Origin: Deroplatys truncata
Lineage: Eukaryota; Arthropoda; Insecta; Mantodea; Mantidae
Direction: 5' to 3'
Length of the DNA: 64,000 nt
NCBI GenBank assembly: GCA_030765065.1
Contig: CM060978.1
Coordinates: forward strand, 53,286,421 to 53,350,420
A program made the position numbers and the translations under genes. Under the pieces are notes generated by a model. The model was given only the letters and a program-made list of their open reading frames with translations, was not told the DNA's origin and searched no databases. Below are positions 31,495 to 42,544 of the stretch, in pieces. Each line of letters begins with the position of its first letter. The stretch's first letter is position 1.

Positions 31495-31800
31495 ATAAAA
31501 GAGAACATCAGCAAGAAGTGAACTAAATTTCGAGTATTGAACCCTTGAATGTGAATGAAAATTTCTTGAAAAGATGGCAGAAATGTGTTTGTAGAGAAGG
31601 ACATTTCTAACATCTCTTATGAAAAGGTGTGAGGTTATTATCACTGTAATTGTAACTATGAGAATGTGAGGCGGTTGCGCGGATATTACAACTGTTTCGG
31701 CGGGACGAGCTGCGGGGTTGATGCGCAAGCAGCCGTGGGTTGGCCACAAGTGAAGACAGAACACTCTATACTCTACCTTTACAGGAGGCCAAGCAAGTAA
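31495..31800 (+). repeat. D-repeat arm fragment
   Basis: It matches the D right arm (gagaacatcagcaag, gtgaatgaaaatttcttgaaaagatgg, ggcggttgcgcggatattac). This copy is not interrupted where the 21.7 kb copy carries its H fragment, so it gives the empty-site sequence. Confidence 0.65.
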
Positions 31801-32034
31801 AATAGATTTGAGGTACACCCACACAACGTTTTCTAACCACCATAATTTATTTTCATACCCATCTTACCAACTATTTATACAAAAACCTATTTTTGTATCT
31901 ATTTCTTATAATCGTTATACATTTTACCAATACGCATTTTGTAGTAGTCATTGAAAAGCCTGATGCGGTAGTACACTTTTTCTGTGTGCCTACCTTGATT
32001 TTATAGGGTTGTCTCATAAGTTGATAAGTTATTT

Positions 32035-33456
32035 TAGAAGGAGTTGTATTATATTTCAACTGTTGGGGAGCCGAACTTGTAGTAGTTGCAACCTCACGTA
32101 TAGTAAACAGTTTCCGGTAGCCTTCGCTCCAAATGTACTTTCAGGTGGCCTTTTCCTCAAGTTTAAAAATATATTAACTTTGTAATTTGACTGTTTCTTT
32201 AAATATTATGTATATATTATGTTTGCCTCGGCTGAGTCAGTATTAATGTTAGAGACATAGAAGTCTTGGCAGGGCGTGATGCGACAAAGAATGTAGGCTT
32301 ACACAGATTATAAGTTTTAATTCACTCCTTTTTATTAATCCTTGACACAAATTAAACAGCACTTCACTGATATCGAGAGCTGTGAGATTCTTTTATTTAA
32401 TACTTGCACTTTTTTACTTTCTCTACTACGTATAGTAAGTAGGGGAAGTATTGTATTCCACCCAAAAATTCGATACCGAGATTTCACCGAAATACATGTT
32501 TTGAGACCCCCTGAATCCAGAAAAAGCATTTTTGGAAACATGTCCGTGTGTGTGTCTATGTGTCTGTCTGTGTGTGTCTGTGAACAGCATAACTCAGAAA
32601 CGAAGAGTAGGATAAACACCAAACTTGGTATTTAGGTTCAGTATCTTTCAGTGATGCGACACGAAGGTTTTCAACAAAATCCCTCCACCCCAGAGTACCC
32701 TTTACATGGAAGATTTTTCGAAAATTTTAACTTTCTCAAAAATGGCTCTAACGATTTTGATTAAAATATCATATGTTTAAGATATCTTTATGACAAATAA
32801 AATGTATATCATGTTTATCTCGATTAACATGAAGTAGATGGAGAGTAAGCGTTTGTAAAAATAGTTTGTACAAGAGTAGAGAAAGTCATGTGAGTGTAAC
32901 ACATCAGATTTTTTAATACGTATACTATTTTCGTCTCACACGAATACGTAATTAATTTCTTGAGGACGCACCTTGCATCCGGTTATTATCACTGTCTGTA
33001 GGCAACTTAATAGATTTCAACCGTCTAAACTTTATAAATGTATGTATTTCAAGTCTCTGATTGGCTAATCCTACTCCAATAGAATACGTTCATTTAACTA
33101 AAGCTTTTTCTGGTTATTGATTGGCTATTTTTAAACTGTCAGTAAAATAACATTATTGCTGCTCTAATAATGACTAGTAGCATTTAAACTTCCTTACTCA
33201 TTATTGCCTCAAGGTTACCTCATTGTTAGCAACTTTTAACGTATTATTCTCACAGCTCCTACATTATTAGATTACGTAATGCATTCACATAGTATTATTA
33301 AACATGTTTACAATAATATAAGCATACTAAATGACTGTTACATACATTTCACAAATTATTGTTACATACACATATTGTTTTAAGGCGGGCTGTTATTGAA
33401 TTTATATACTTAAATAATTAGACTGAAATTATTCAAGTGTTAAAAATACTGTCTCA
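32035..33456 (-). mobile_element. LTR-like repeat (L family) with an H-repeat inside
   Basis: It runs from AGTTGTATTATATTTCAACT to AAAAATACTGTCTCA at 33456. On the minus strand the order is TGAGACAG terminus, CCAAT motif, TATA-like region, ATTAATAAAAAGGAGTG, GGCTCCCCAACAGTTGAAAT. It is split at 32409-32916 by an H-repeat. The leader-like extension is absent, so it resembles a solo LTR. Confidence 0.7.
32409..32916 (-). mobile_element. H-repeat with internal deletion, inside the LTR-like repeat
   Basis: TTTTTTACTTTCTCTACTACG to TGTAACACATCAGATTTTTT; about 350 bases of the middle are missing (the join lies near aatgtatatcatgtttatctcg). The host sequence reads cactttttaatac in the uninterrupted copy at 9646, so insertion was within the T run. 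Confidence 0.88.
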
Positions 33457-33620
33457 AAGTTCGTTCGTTTTTCGTTACGTTTCAATCCCTCAGAACGCCT
33501 GGGAACTCATCTCACCCGCAGCACAGCTAGTACAGAGTAGTTGCCGAACTTTCTGTTTACAAACTTTAAACACAAGGTAGTTAAAAAGATAAATAATTAC
33601 GGCAGTTAGGTATTGTAAAC
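33457..33620. other. short unassigned spacer
   Basis: No element recognised. Confidence 0.35.
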
Positions 33621-34245
33621 AATCAATTTATTTCCTGTACTGTACACCATGATTGTCGACAACAAATTGCCATTTCTCTGGAAGCTTATAAATTCCATTT
33701 CTCCAAAATGTGGGGGTTTTCTGGTTGAACTCTTCGAGGTTCAGTCTGCAGTCCTCCAAGGAAGTGAGGCGTTTACCATTCAGGAAAGTCTGCAGGGAGC
33801 GGAATAGATGAAAGTCGGATGGGGCAATGTCTGGAGAATACGGTGGTTGGGGTAACATATCCTATTCAAAATTACGCAACTGTTAACGATTCACAATGGA
33901 GGTATGTAGTCTGGTGTTGTCGTGGTGAAAAACGACATTATTTCCCAATTCCGGCCTTTTATCTTCAATGGCTGCCTTGAGACGATCCAACTGAGAACAG
34001 TATTTCTCGGAATTGCCAGTCTCATTATTCGGAAGAACTTCGTAATACAGGATTCCTTACAATCCTACCAAATGCATAGCATAACCTTTCTTGGATGCAG
34101 CCCTGGTTTAGGAACCGATAGTAGTGGCTGCCCTTTCTTGCATCATGATTCACTCTTTCGGGCGCTGTTGTACACAAACCACTTCTCATCTCCAGTTACC
34201 AGCAGTTACAGAAGAGGACCATTCTGATTGCGTCTCAATAAGGAG
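33621..34245 (-). pseudogene. mariner transposase remnant, C-terminal half
   Basis: On the minus strand: a GDE-type block near 34190 (...WFVYNSAR), then the segment KPGLHPRKVMLCIWWDCK near 34110-34060, then PYSPDIAPSDFHLFRSLQTF (the third catalytic D in SPDIAPSD) near 33845-33790, ending VDNHGVQYRK-stop at 33628. This is a different mariner copy from those at 1 and 58210. The N-terminal half is absent; the break at about 34245 abuts a truncated H-repeat. Confidence 0.82.
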
Positions 34246-34249
34246 ACAC

Positions 34250-34680
34250 AGATGGTTTACCAGTTACGCAAAAGTCATTCAGAATAAAGAGCGCTTTTGG
34301 GGATATTCCGAGAAAATTCATGATATACATTTTATTTGGCATGAAGTATCTTAAACACATATTTTTATCAAAATCATTAGGTCCGCTTTTGAGAAAATAA
34401 AAGTTTTCGAAAAAATGTTCCATGTAAACGGTAGTCTAAGGCGAGGAGATTTTCTTGAAAGGATACTGAACTTAAATGCCAAATTTGGTATTTATCCAAC
34501 TTTTCGTTTTTGAGTACGTTGTTCACATACAAGCAGACACACATGGACCTTTTTCTAAAAATGTTTTTTTTTGATTCAGGGGTCTCAAAACAAGTATTTT
34601 TGGTGAAATCTCGATATCGAATTTTTGGTTGGAATGAAATACTTCCTCTATTTACTAAACGTAGCAGAGAAAGTAAAAAT
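34250..34680 (+). mobile_element. H-repeat 3' part
   Basis: It starts within the family at gatggtttaccagttacgc and runs to a mutated terminus CGTAGCAGAGAAAGTAAAAAT. Its 5' end joins the mariner remnant. Confidence 0.7.
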
Positions 34681-34689
34681 ATAGATTCT

Positions 34690-36075
34690 ATTATTCTGCA
34701 TGCATTTACTGCACGCCAATTTTCGCGTCATGCAAGGGAATCTTATGTGTAAAATCGGGTTTCTTTGTAAACCAATACCTGTTATTTTGCGACGAAACAT
34801 AGCCATATACATGAACCGTGTTTTGTCAGAGAAGAATATTAATCGTGGGCGACTAACCCTATTATTTCGTCAAATTCAATTACGGAAGTTTACCTGATTC
34901 TGATGATCAGATGAAAAAAAATCTGATGTGTTACACTCACATGACTTTCTCTACTCTTGTACAAACTATTTTTTCAAACGCTTATTCTCCATATGCTTCA
35001 TGTTAATCGAGATGTTGATCTTATTGCTAATTTTCTTGTAGATGCAAGGGGAATATATATTTACAAGGGCAATATAGAAATACAGTAGCCTTTAAGCATA
35101 TACATATCTCTTAATAGCTGGTTGCTAGGTGCAGCACCATTCGCTTTGCCACAGATTATAACTCTTTGCATATCCAAGACAAAAAAATGAATAACGAATT
35201 CCCATTTGAGAAAATAAGTATTGAAAAATTTAAGGGAATAACAAGCAATATCTCGAAAATGGTTCACTCAACAAAAATGTATATGACATAAATTGTGTAT
35301 TTTAACGCGATCTACATCTTTTGTGTAGTAAAATTTTGTCTATCTCTTATGGTTTACCAGTTATGCAAAAGTAGTTCACAATGAAGAATACTTTTGTAGA
35401 CATTCCCAGACAATTCAAGATATACATTTCATTTGTCATGAAAATATCTTAAGCATATGATATTTTAATCAAAAACGTTAGAGCCATTTTTGAGAAAATT
35501 AAGATTTTCGAAAAATGTTGCATGTAAAGGGTAATCTGGGGTGGGAGATTTTCTTGAAAACCTTCGTGTCGCATCTCTGGAAGATACTGAACCTAAATAC
35601 CAAGTTTGGTGTTTATCCGACTGTTCGTTTCTGAGTTATGCTGTTCACAGACAGACACACAGACAGACAGACACACAGACACACACACGGACATGTTTCC
35701 AAAAATGCTTTTTTTTATTCAGGGGGTCTCAAAACATCTATTTCCGGTGAAATCTCGGTATCGAATTTTTGGGTGGAATACAATACTTTCCCTACTTACT
35801 ATACGTAGTAGAGAAAGTAATAAAGTGTATGCAATAAAAACAATATATTTTAAGAACTAAAATAAAACACCAGGCAAGTAATTCACTCAATTTCGGATAT
35901 TAACTCTTGAGTGTGAGTGAAACGTTCCTGAGATGCCAGGAATATGACGATACAGAAGGACAAAACTTAAAAGAACTCTTTTGCGGGGATATTATAACTG
36001 TTTTGGCAGGAGTCTGAGCTGTGACTGCTGGCTCGTGAGCAGCCGTACAGTGGCCATAGTGTGAAGAGAAAGCAC
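34690..36075 (+). repeat. D-repeat (central part and arm) split by an H-repeat
   Basis: 34690-34914 matches the D central part at 21320-21565, and 35821-36075 continues with the D part that follows it (aagtgtatgcaataaaaac, gaactaaaataaaacacc, gtggccatagtgtgaag). In the 21.5 kb copy these two segments are contiguous at catgaaaaataaggtgtatg. Confidence 0.7.
34915..35820 (+). mobile_element. H-repeat copy, full length, inside the D-repeat
   Basis: ATCTGATGTGTTACACTCAC to GTAGTAGAGAAAGTAATAAAG. It is of the long variant and has a mixed CAGA/CA tract near 35646-35690. The insertion point is an A run of the D-repeat. Confidence 0.88.
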
Positions 36076-37984
36076 TGCATATGTCACATCAAAGAGAAAA
36101 TTTGTCGCGGTAATCTGGCTCGTGTTATCTTATTTCCTGAGCGCCTGTTATTGTTTTATTATTTTAAATTTTGGGTTCTTTGTCCTCCGGCTAGCTATTA
36201 TTACTCAGTCGAGCAAGTATCTCTGAGCAAGACGTGTAAACGGAAAGGAGTTGTTGCTAAAAGATAATACTGATAAAATAATTTGTTTCTACACTTTTAT
36301 TGCCGTCACACTTAATTAATAATTCACATATTTAATCTTTATACACGCCTGACTGAAACTGTGATATTTCCTAATGTAACTACTGTGGTATTAGTTGCCG
36401 CGTACCAATTACTTCGCGTACTTCACATTTTGTAACTAACTTTACGACGTGTACGTGTACTTTGCGAGAGATTCTTCCAAACTGTATGACGTGCACCTCA
36501 CGAGAGATTCCTTAGAACTGCGTGAAACTTGCTTATGGCTCAAGAATATCCCTGACGTCATTTGTTTGTCTCTTCTTAGTGATAAACAACTCACCCCATC
36601 GGTTTATTGTTACCCACTTCTATTGTCAATTTCAGTGAGGCCGTGTACTTATTTCCTATCAATACGTATGGCTAACAAACATCTAAAATCCTGTACATAC
36701 AATAATATTAATTTACACTACAATCACTCTGGCATTCACAGAGTTGTGATATAAAATATTGCCTCAAATTCCAGCTTATAAGACTGCACAAAAATCTAAA
36801 AATACCTCTTTTTGGCAGTTTTGGCCATTTAGTCTCCGTTTAAATCTCTCGCAATTGGAAGCAAATGGCTTAGGAAGCGTAATTTAATATTAGTAGAATA
36901 GTCTCTTTAATGATTGTTTGAAGCCGAGTACAGCTATTTATGATTAATCGAGAATGTAGCGAGCTATAAAAGGTTAACAAGTTCGCCATTAAAAGCATCT
37001 TCTAGTTCCCCAAATACTCCGGGTGTACTGCGAAATCTTTAATTATCTCAATTAGAGACGAGCGTGTGCTGTTGGGTCGATAAGTCGATACTCTTCTCGA
37101 GTATGACACAGGTGATCCTCGGAACGAGCAAGCCACTTGCGGCTTCTCGACTCTTTTATCGGTCCCAGCTTCCTTGGAGATATCCCCAGGCGTCGTAATC
37201 TCAGTCGCAGAAACGAGGATTTATGTTGGTGCGAAATGATGCATACATATCTGCAGTGTTACTGGTATTCTGTGTGCAATAAATTTCAATACAGCGGCCG
37301 CGTATCGTTGATAAAAACGGTGCACGTTTGTATATGCACACATTGAACCACGATGCGTCTTTGTTCTTATGCGGAGTCTGCAACTCAAGATTATTAAGAG
37401 ATGAAGTAACATTTTTTACTTTCTCTGTCAATTAGAAACCTAAGTAGTACTGCAATATTCACCAAAACTCCTTCCTTAAACTAGAGACGATTAATTAGAC
37501 CTGAAAACGTACACTTCCATTGCATGGAAGGCTTGATTAGCAGGCATATTCTTTTATACTAGTCAGCCACGATATGAGTGCGTTTGAAGGCGGGTGCCAC
37601 TATTTTTATTTACATGCTTGTCACCAAATTCTGGGATCAGAGGGGAGTGAGGGACAAGGCGATAGGGGATGTTGGATGCTTTCTTTACCTGGCTGTCATT
37701 TCAATGCCCCGCGCACTTGTTGCGTAACTGTTTAGTTCCTCTTCCTACTGAACGCACTCATATCGTAGCCGACTAATAACTCCAATGTGATTATATTCCA
37801 GTACAAAGGGCTTTGCAAAATTGTTTTAATATTTTAGTAATTTATGAAATGAAATTAGGTGACATTTTATAGCCCCATGTCCTTAGGGATTTTACTGCTA
37901 AAAGAATTATCTATGTCAGTTTAGTGGTCTATTCATATGTACAAATGTTTTCTCTTTATAATATTAACGCTTATAGATTACACA
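36076..37984. other. largest unassigned stretch
   Basis: About 1.9 kb without a recognised repeat or gene. The open frames present (about 60-100 codons) show no motif. The sequence is compositionally ordinary for the window. It is the best candidate for unique host DNA, but I cannot support any function. Confidence 0.5.
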
Positions 37985-38757
37985 ACATTCCATAAAATAA
38001 CGTGGACTGCACAGGGGGTATCCACAGAAAATTCAATATATACATGTTATTTGTTATGCCACTTCACATCCCAAAAGATTTTATACATTCACATTATATT
38101 CTCCACCTATTCTTCAACAAAGTATTCTTATTCTCTTATCTCTTTTATGCTAACCGATATTTATAGAAATGGTTTTATTATATATTTCCTTGTAGGTACA
38201 ATAGGAATAGGGGAATACAGTGGGCTTAAGCGATAGGCAAATCTTTTAAGAGCTGGCCGCTATGAGATGGCTTCGAAATACGGTTGTCTTTGCGTGACCG
38301 ACACAGAGAGAGGGGAAGAGGGGGAGAGAGGGAAAGAGACGCGCGGGAGGGGGGAGGGAGGGAGATAGGGGTGGAAGGGGTGAATGAGGGCATAGAGGGG
38401 GAGGGAGGGGGAGAGGGAGGGGGAGAGGGAGGGGGAGAGAGACGAATAAGGACTTTGGAGTTGAGAAAAGGAAAATTTAAACCAATACGAAGGAATATCT
38501 CGGTAATAGTTAACTCCCCCCAAAAATTATTTGACATAAATTGTGTGCTTTAACGAGATCTGTATTTTTCGTGTAGTAAATTTATCTATCTCTTACGGTT
38601 TACGAGTTATGCAAATATAAAAAATGAAGAGGACTTCAGAAGCTATTCTCAGAGAATTCAATATATAGATGTATTACCGGTGAAATTTGGATATCAAAAT
38701 TTTGGGTGGAATGCAATACCTTCTCTACATGCTATGTACGTGGCAGAGAAAGTGAAA
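37985..38757 (+). mobile_element. diverged H-repeat with a purine-rich expansion
   Basis: Landmarks are ctcttatctcttttatgctaacc, ggcttaagcgataggcaaatc, taaattgtgtgctttaacgag and a terminus CGTGGCAGAGAAAGTGAAAAT. Near 38300-38450, between the agctggccgctatgag and ggaaaatttaaa landmarks, there is an unusual GGGAGA-rich tract not found in other copies. Confidence 0.6.
38300..38450 (+). repeat. GGGAGA-rich low-complexity tract
   Basis: About 150 bases are almost entirely purine on the plus strand, with repeated GGGGAGAGGGAGG units near 38398-38440. Apparent open frames over it (proline/serine-rich on the other strand) are artefacts of this composition. Confidence 0.85.
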
Positions 38758-38970
38758 ATCCTGCGGCGCTACAGCCCGCGGGATCCTGGGCCTTCCAACC
38801 CGACTGCCAGCGTCACGCCCACATAAGCACGGCAGAGATGAGCTATCATCCAACCGATATGGAGAGGTGATGTGGCTAGCATCACGCATCCCCCAGCCGG
38901 ATTGTTTGTTCACGAGGCCAGGACCACTGCCTATCGCAGCTCCTCACTTTCCTCACGATGCTGAGTGGGC
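38758..38970 (-). repeat. R-repeat, second copy
   Basis: It is the inverted counterpart of 11038-11262. It directly abuts the 3' end of the diverged H-repeat. Confidence 0.7.
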
Positions 38971-39084
38971 ATTTGTCCTATACCTGAGACTTAAAATTAG
39001 CATCCTCATAGGTGGATTCGAACCCGGACGTATTCCGTAGCCGGGAACTAGTCTCCAGCCCAAATGTCACGGCGTAGGACAGTA
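38971..39084 (-). repeat. possible SINE fragment with a B-box-like site
   Basis: The minus strand has CCGGGTTCGAATCCACC, a good B box, at about 39010-39026. No clear A box was found. Confidence 0.35.
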
Positions 39085-39245
39085 AATTAAAATATACAGA
39101 CAAAAACTTATTAGGCACATAGACTTGTAGAATCCTTTGTAAGACATAATTTATATCAAATACATTTTTGATTCTATAAACCATTTCCGAGATATTTGTT
39201 TTTATTGGTTTGAATTTATCAATTCATTTGTAATTTTTTGATGTG
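39085..39245 (-). mobile_element. diverged H-repeat middle fragment
   Basis: Segments gacataatttatatcaaatac and ccatttccgagatatttg match the middle of the old H subfamily in inverted orientation. Confidence 0.5.
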
Positions 39246-39289
39246 GTTTTTGTCAATCAATTGATTATCGTACAGTGAAATGTATACTG

Positions 39290-39505
39290 AAACAATTTCA
39301 ACAAATTCAATGCCATAACCGGGAATTGAACCACGGATCTTGTGGTGTCCGTCCGAATGCTCTAACCAGCTGAGCTACCATGGCAACATGTCAGTACGAC
39401 ATTAAATTCCCCAACAGAAGCGAGTTTTTCCCGGTAAACCACAAGTAGGCCTCAAATTCACTTTGAGATGACATAATCCAATGGCGACTTAGAATGTCGT
39501 ATAGT
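39290..39505 (-). mobile_element. SINE-1
   Basis: On the minus strand: A box TAGCTCAGCTGG, B box GTGGTTCAATTCCCG, tail GGCATTGAATTTGTTG. The upstream segment ACTTGTGGTTTACCGGG is present. Confidence 0.75.
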
Positions 39506-39559
39506 TTAACCAATTATTGGATCAATTAATGGTTCTGTGTGAAGAACAAGGTTAGAAAG

Positions 39560-39626
39560 GTAGAATGAGATTAAATTTAATGTCGTGCCAGTACGTTACC
39601 ATGGTAACCTAGTTGGTTAGAGCAAC
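39560..39626 (+). mobile_element. SINE-1 fragment cut by SINE-2
   Basis: TTACCATGGTAACCTAGTTGG then TTAGAGCAACTG, the first half of a SINE-1 head including the A box. It stops exactly where SINE-2 begins. Confidence 0.7.
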
Positions 39627-40060
39627 TGTAACCGAGTGGGATGACTCAGGCGGAAAAGTCTGTGGCCCGCATTCGGGAGGTCGTGGGTTCGATTCCCGCG
39701 GGCGAGCTTCCTGACCCATGCGTTTTTTGGGATTTACCTGGGTCGATAAGTGACATACCCGAATTTTCTGCACCTCCATTTCACCTACATTCTCATTTCA
39801 CTTCACCTTACATCTGTTTGGTCTGTTTCAGGGCTGGCGGGAGTCTCCGCATTACATAGCAGGGAAAAGGATGCTCTCTGTACATTTTCGCCCCCTAGAA
39901 TGAGGATGGTCTCCTAGTCCCGTGCCCTGTAGATGATTGCAAGCCCGCAGTCGGGAAGGAGAACCGTTGTACCAGCTCCCATTAGGGGAGTTTCAATCTG
40001 TAAAATCTAAGGACCCAGTCCTCTGATCTGTCGCGTCTCCTTGTCCGACCGCCCTCTGTC
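39627..40060 (+). mobile_element. SINE-2, long copy
   Basis: The head has an A box in GAGTGGGATGACTCAGGCGG and B box GTGGGTTCGATTCCCGC. The body continues to a GAAACT...ATCTAAGGACCCAG region near 40020 that matches, inverted, the last 130 bases of the window. A length of about 430 bases suggests a composite SINE. Confidence 0.7.
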
Positions 40061-40124
40061 TGCTCTCACCTCCACGCCTCCCTTCCTGGGCACTGCGTCA
40101 GGGGTTTCAGGCACAAAACATCTT

Positions 40125-40332
40125 GTAAGTATAGGTGTAAGTCCCACTCTGCAGTTAGTCCTAGTCCAAGAATCTGTCCCTGGTGTAGAGAGGAAGAAAC
40201 TTGGATTCATTTGCTTGCGCATTGTACTAAGACAGAAGAGCTGACGAGAAAGTATCTGCCAGGTTCCTTTGTTAACCCAAGGAGAGAGTTACAAGCTTGT
40301 TGTATCTTGCTGGCCGAAAGTGATAAGTAATT
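40125..40332 (+). pseudogene. C-terminal zinc-knuckle fragment of a non-LTR retrotransposon
   Basis: One frame reads PSPRICPWCREEETWIHLLA then HCTKTEELTRKYLPG and ends ESDK-stop at about 40330. The C-x2-C...H...C spacing is that of the ORF2 C terminus of non-LTR elements. No RT upstream; a SINE lies there instead. Confidence 0.6.
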
Positions 40333-40779
40333 TTTACAAAAGGTTATGCAGCTTAGATCGGAATATAAGGAAGAGGGTCAAGGGCGGGAGGAGCAGGGTT
40401 AGTTGGCTTAGGGTCGGGCATTTGTTTGTTTTTTAAACAAATCGTGTGATTATGAACAATGTTGTTTTTCTTTTGCTTCGTTTGCGTGATTTTTGTTTTC
40501 ATTTCTTGTAAATACCATTAACTTTAAAGTTCAGTGTGATGAATGTAGTCTGAAAAATATGAACTACAGTGTATTATATAAGCACGTAGGTCTATCTGAC
40601 CCGTGCAGGTATGAGTTTGAACATGTAAAATGTTTAAGAGGAATAAATACACCACAGGAATATCCGTGGTTCAAATCCCGACTATGTCCAGTTTCAGCCT
40701 GGTTATACTTCCCAACGTTGTCCTGCAATTTATTATTATTTATACAAAGTTGTTGTTGTTCACCGATGACACTGGAGAT
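40333..40779. other. unassigned spacer, possible SINE trace
   Basis: A B-box-like ATCCGTGGTTCAAATCCCGA lies near 40662-40681, as in SINE-1, but no A box is convincing. Confidence 0.4.
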
Positions 40780-41330
40780 TAATTAATCTGCATCATTTTC
40801 CCTCTGGCTTCCCAATATAAAGTCTGTAAGTTATCACTTTTAAGGCCTTTGCATTTGGCGAGATGTTGTTTGTTCAGGATGACATCTTCTTCACAGAGAG
40901 TGCACTTGGGTGTAGGTAGGCATCGTATCTTGTAGAGGTGTTCTGCGAGGAATCGTGGCCAGTTGCCATCCTAAATAAGGCCACTGCAGTCTTCTTTGGC
41001 ATTTTTTGTATATCAACTCTATCTTTAATATTTTTATAAGGCTCATCCCTAATTTATCTTCTTCATAAAGTCTCTGCTGTCTTTTGGAACATTGTTTAAT
41101 GTTATATAATTGTTTATTTATTTCTATTTGTCCTACAGATTTTATTTATAGTATTGCAGCTTTCTTTGCTAATTGATCCGCATGTTCATTGCCCAAAAGT
41201 CCGACATGAGCTGGGATCCACTGTAGAGTGACATTATTCCTAGTTTTAACTGCTTTAATTAGGCTTCTTATTTCTTTAATAATTGTTGCTGTTTTATTAT
41301 TATAATTTACATTATTACATTATTTGGGTA
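40780..41330 (-). pseudogene. RNase H and C-terminal domain of another non-LTR retrotransposon
   Basis: On the minus strand: IRSLIKAVKTRNNVTLQWIP then AHVGLLGNEHADQLAKKAA, the C-terminal half of a type I RNase H (the H in PAHVG and the final D in HADQLA). A linker with stops and frame changes follows, then a C-terminal zinc knuckle (PKCTLCEEDVILNKQHLAKC) at about 40940-40870. It is truncated upstream at about 41330. The sequence differs from the I-like element at 22.3 kb, so it is a separate family. Confidence 0.78.
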
Positions 41331-41944
41331 ACAACGTAGTCCGACTCCACGTGGCGTTCCCTGGATATGGCTAAATGGACTATAACACAGGCATGCTTCC
41401 CAAGCCAAAAAAGTTATTTCTACAAAGTTTATTTATAGCTTTTGTATGAAAAGTTTGTAGAACAGGTATCCGGAGTTACACAACGTTATCATGTAGCACG
41501 ATCTGTAACCTTTCTAAATCAATGCTGGTTTTATGGTGATCTCATCTCTGCGCTAGCAATTACTGACGTGGCAGTATTATAGCCTCATTATCCAAGATCA
41601 TTTTCCCATTCAAAGGATAAATGGTTTTAAAAGTCAACAAAGCCTTTTAACGACGGCCATTAATGCCGCTGCTTCTTGGCGTAGCAAATTTCTGAACTTT
41701 GTCAAACTTGCTCTCTCCACCGTCAACTTTTTTATCCCTGTTAAACTGACGCGTTCAGTCTAGGTCGGCAAAATGTGACTGCGCCATTGAAATATTAATA
41801 AACCTATGTAAATATTATATGGAGAGAAAAATTGGTGTATGTGTATGGTAATACAAAAACCGTCAACCGATTTTGATAAATTTTTAACCACTGAAAACCA
41901 TACTTGAATACGAAGACACTGGAGTTATAAAATAACATGCTTGT
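41331..41944. other. unassigned spacer
   Basis: No element recognised. Confidence 0.4.
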
Positions 41945-42500
41945 TAAGAACACCATGATCAATACCAAACTTGGTATTTAGGTACAGTACCTACAAAAGA
42001 TGCGACACTAAGATTTTCAAGGAAATTAAACCACTGCAAACTACCCTTTACATTGAAAAGTTTTAGAAATTCTTTATTTTCTAAACAATAATAACACTTT
42101 TGATTAAAATACCAATTATTAAAAATATTTGCATGAAAATAAAAATGTATATCTCGAACTTTCTGGGAATAGTCCTTTTCAATGGTAAGGGACTTTGTTT
42201 AATCTTGTATAACTGGTAAACGTTAAGCGATAGAAGAAAACATACCTCACAAAAAATGGATCTTTCTAAAACACACAGTTTATTTCAAATAATTTTTTGG
42301 TGCCATAAGCCATTTCTGGGATATCCGTCATTAATGATTTGAATTGTTCAATACTTAGCCATTCTTTTCAATTCCTGCCAACATTCAGTTGTTTTTCGTG
42401 ATTCCATTGAAACAGTATGGAATTTTAAGACCGGCATATAGCGCCAATTCTTAAATATTTGACTATCGTTGTTCGCATTGTATCTGTAACGAAATGTGTA
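41945..42500 (-). mobile_element. diverged H-repeat, 3' end missing
   Basis: Inverted middle and 5' landmarks (ccaaacttggtatttaggtacag, gatgcgacactaagattttc, gaatttctgggaatag-like, ggcatatagcgcc). It lies back to back with the plus-strand copy that follows. Confidence 0.55.
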
Positions 42501-42544
42501 ACGCAACTATTCGTGCAAAAGTTTATTTGGGTTAAAAGAAGTAG

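Noticed and set aside
37137-37431. Cys/Arg-rich open frames on both strands
   Set aside because: No domain, no start-context or splice evidence; unsupported as genes.
38226-38537. Proline/serine-rich open frames on the minus strand
   Set aside because: They are a product of the GGGAGA-rich tract and have no counterpart in other H copies.
41331-41944. Extension of the RNase H fragment further upstream
   Set aside because: I could not read any RT or N-terminal RNase H motif on the minus strand beyond about 41330.
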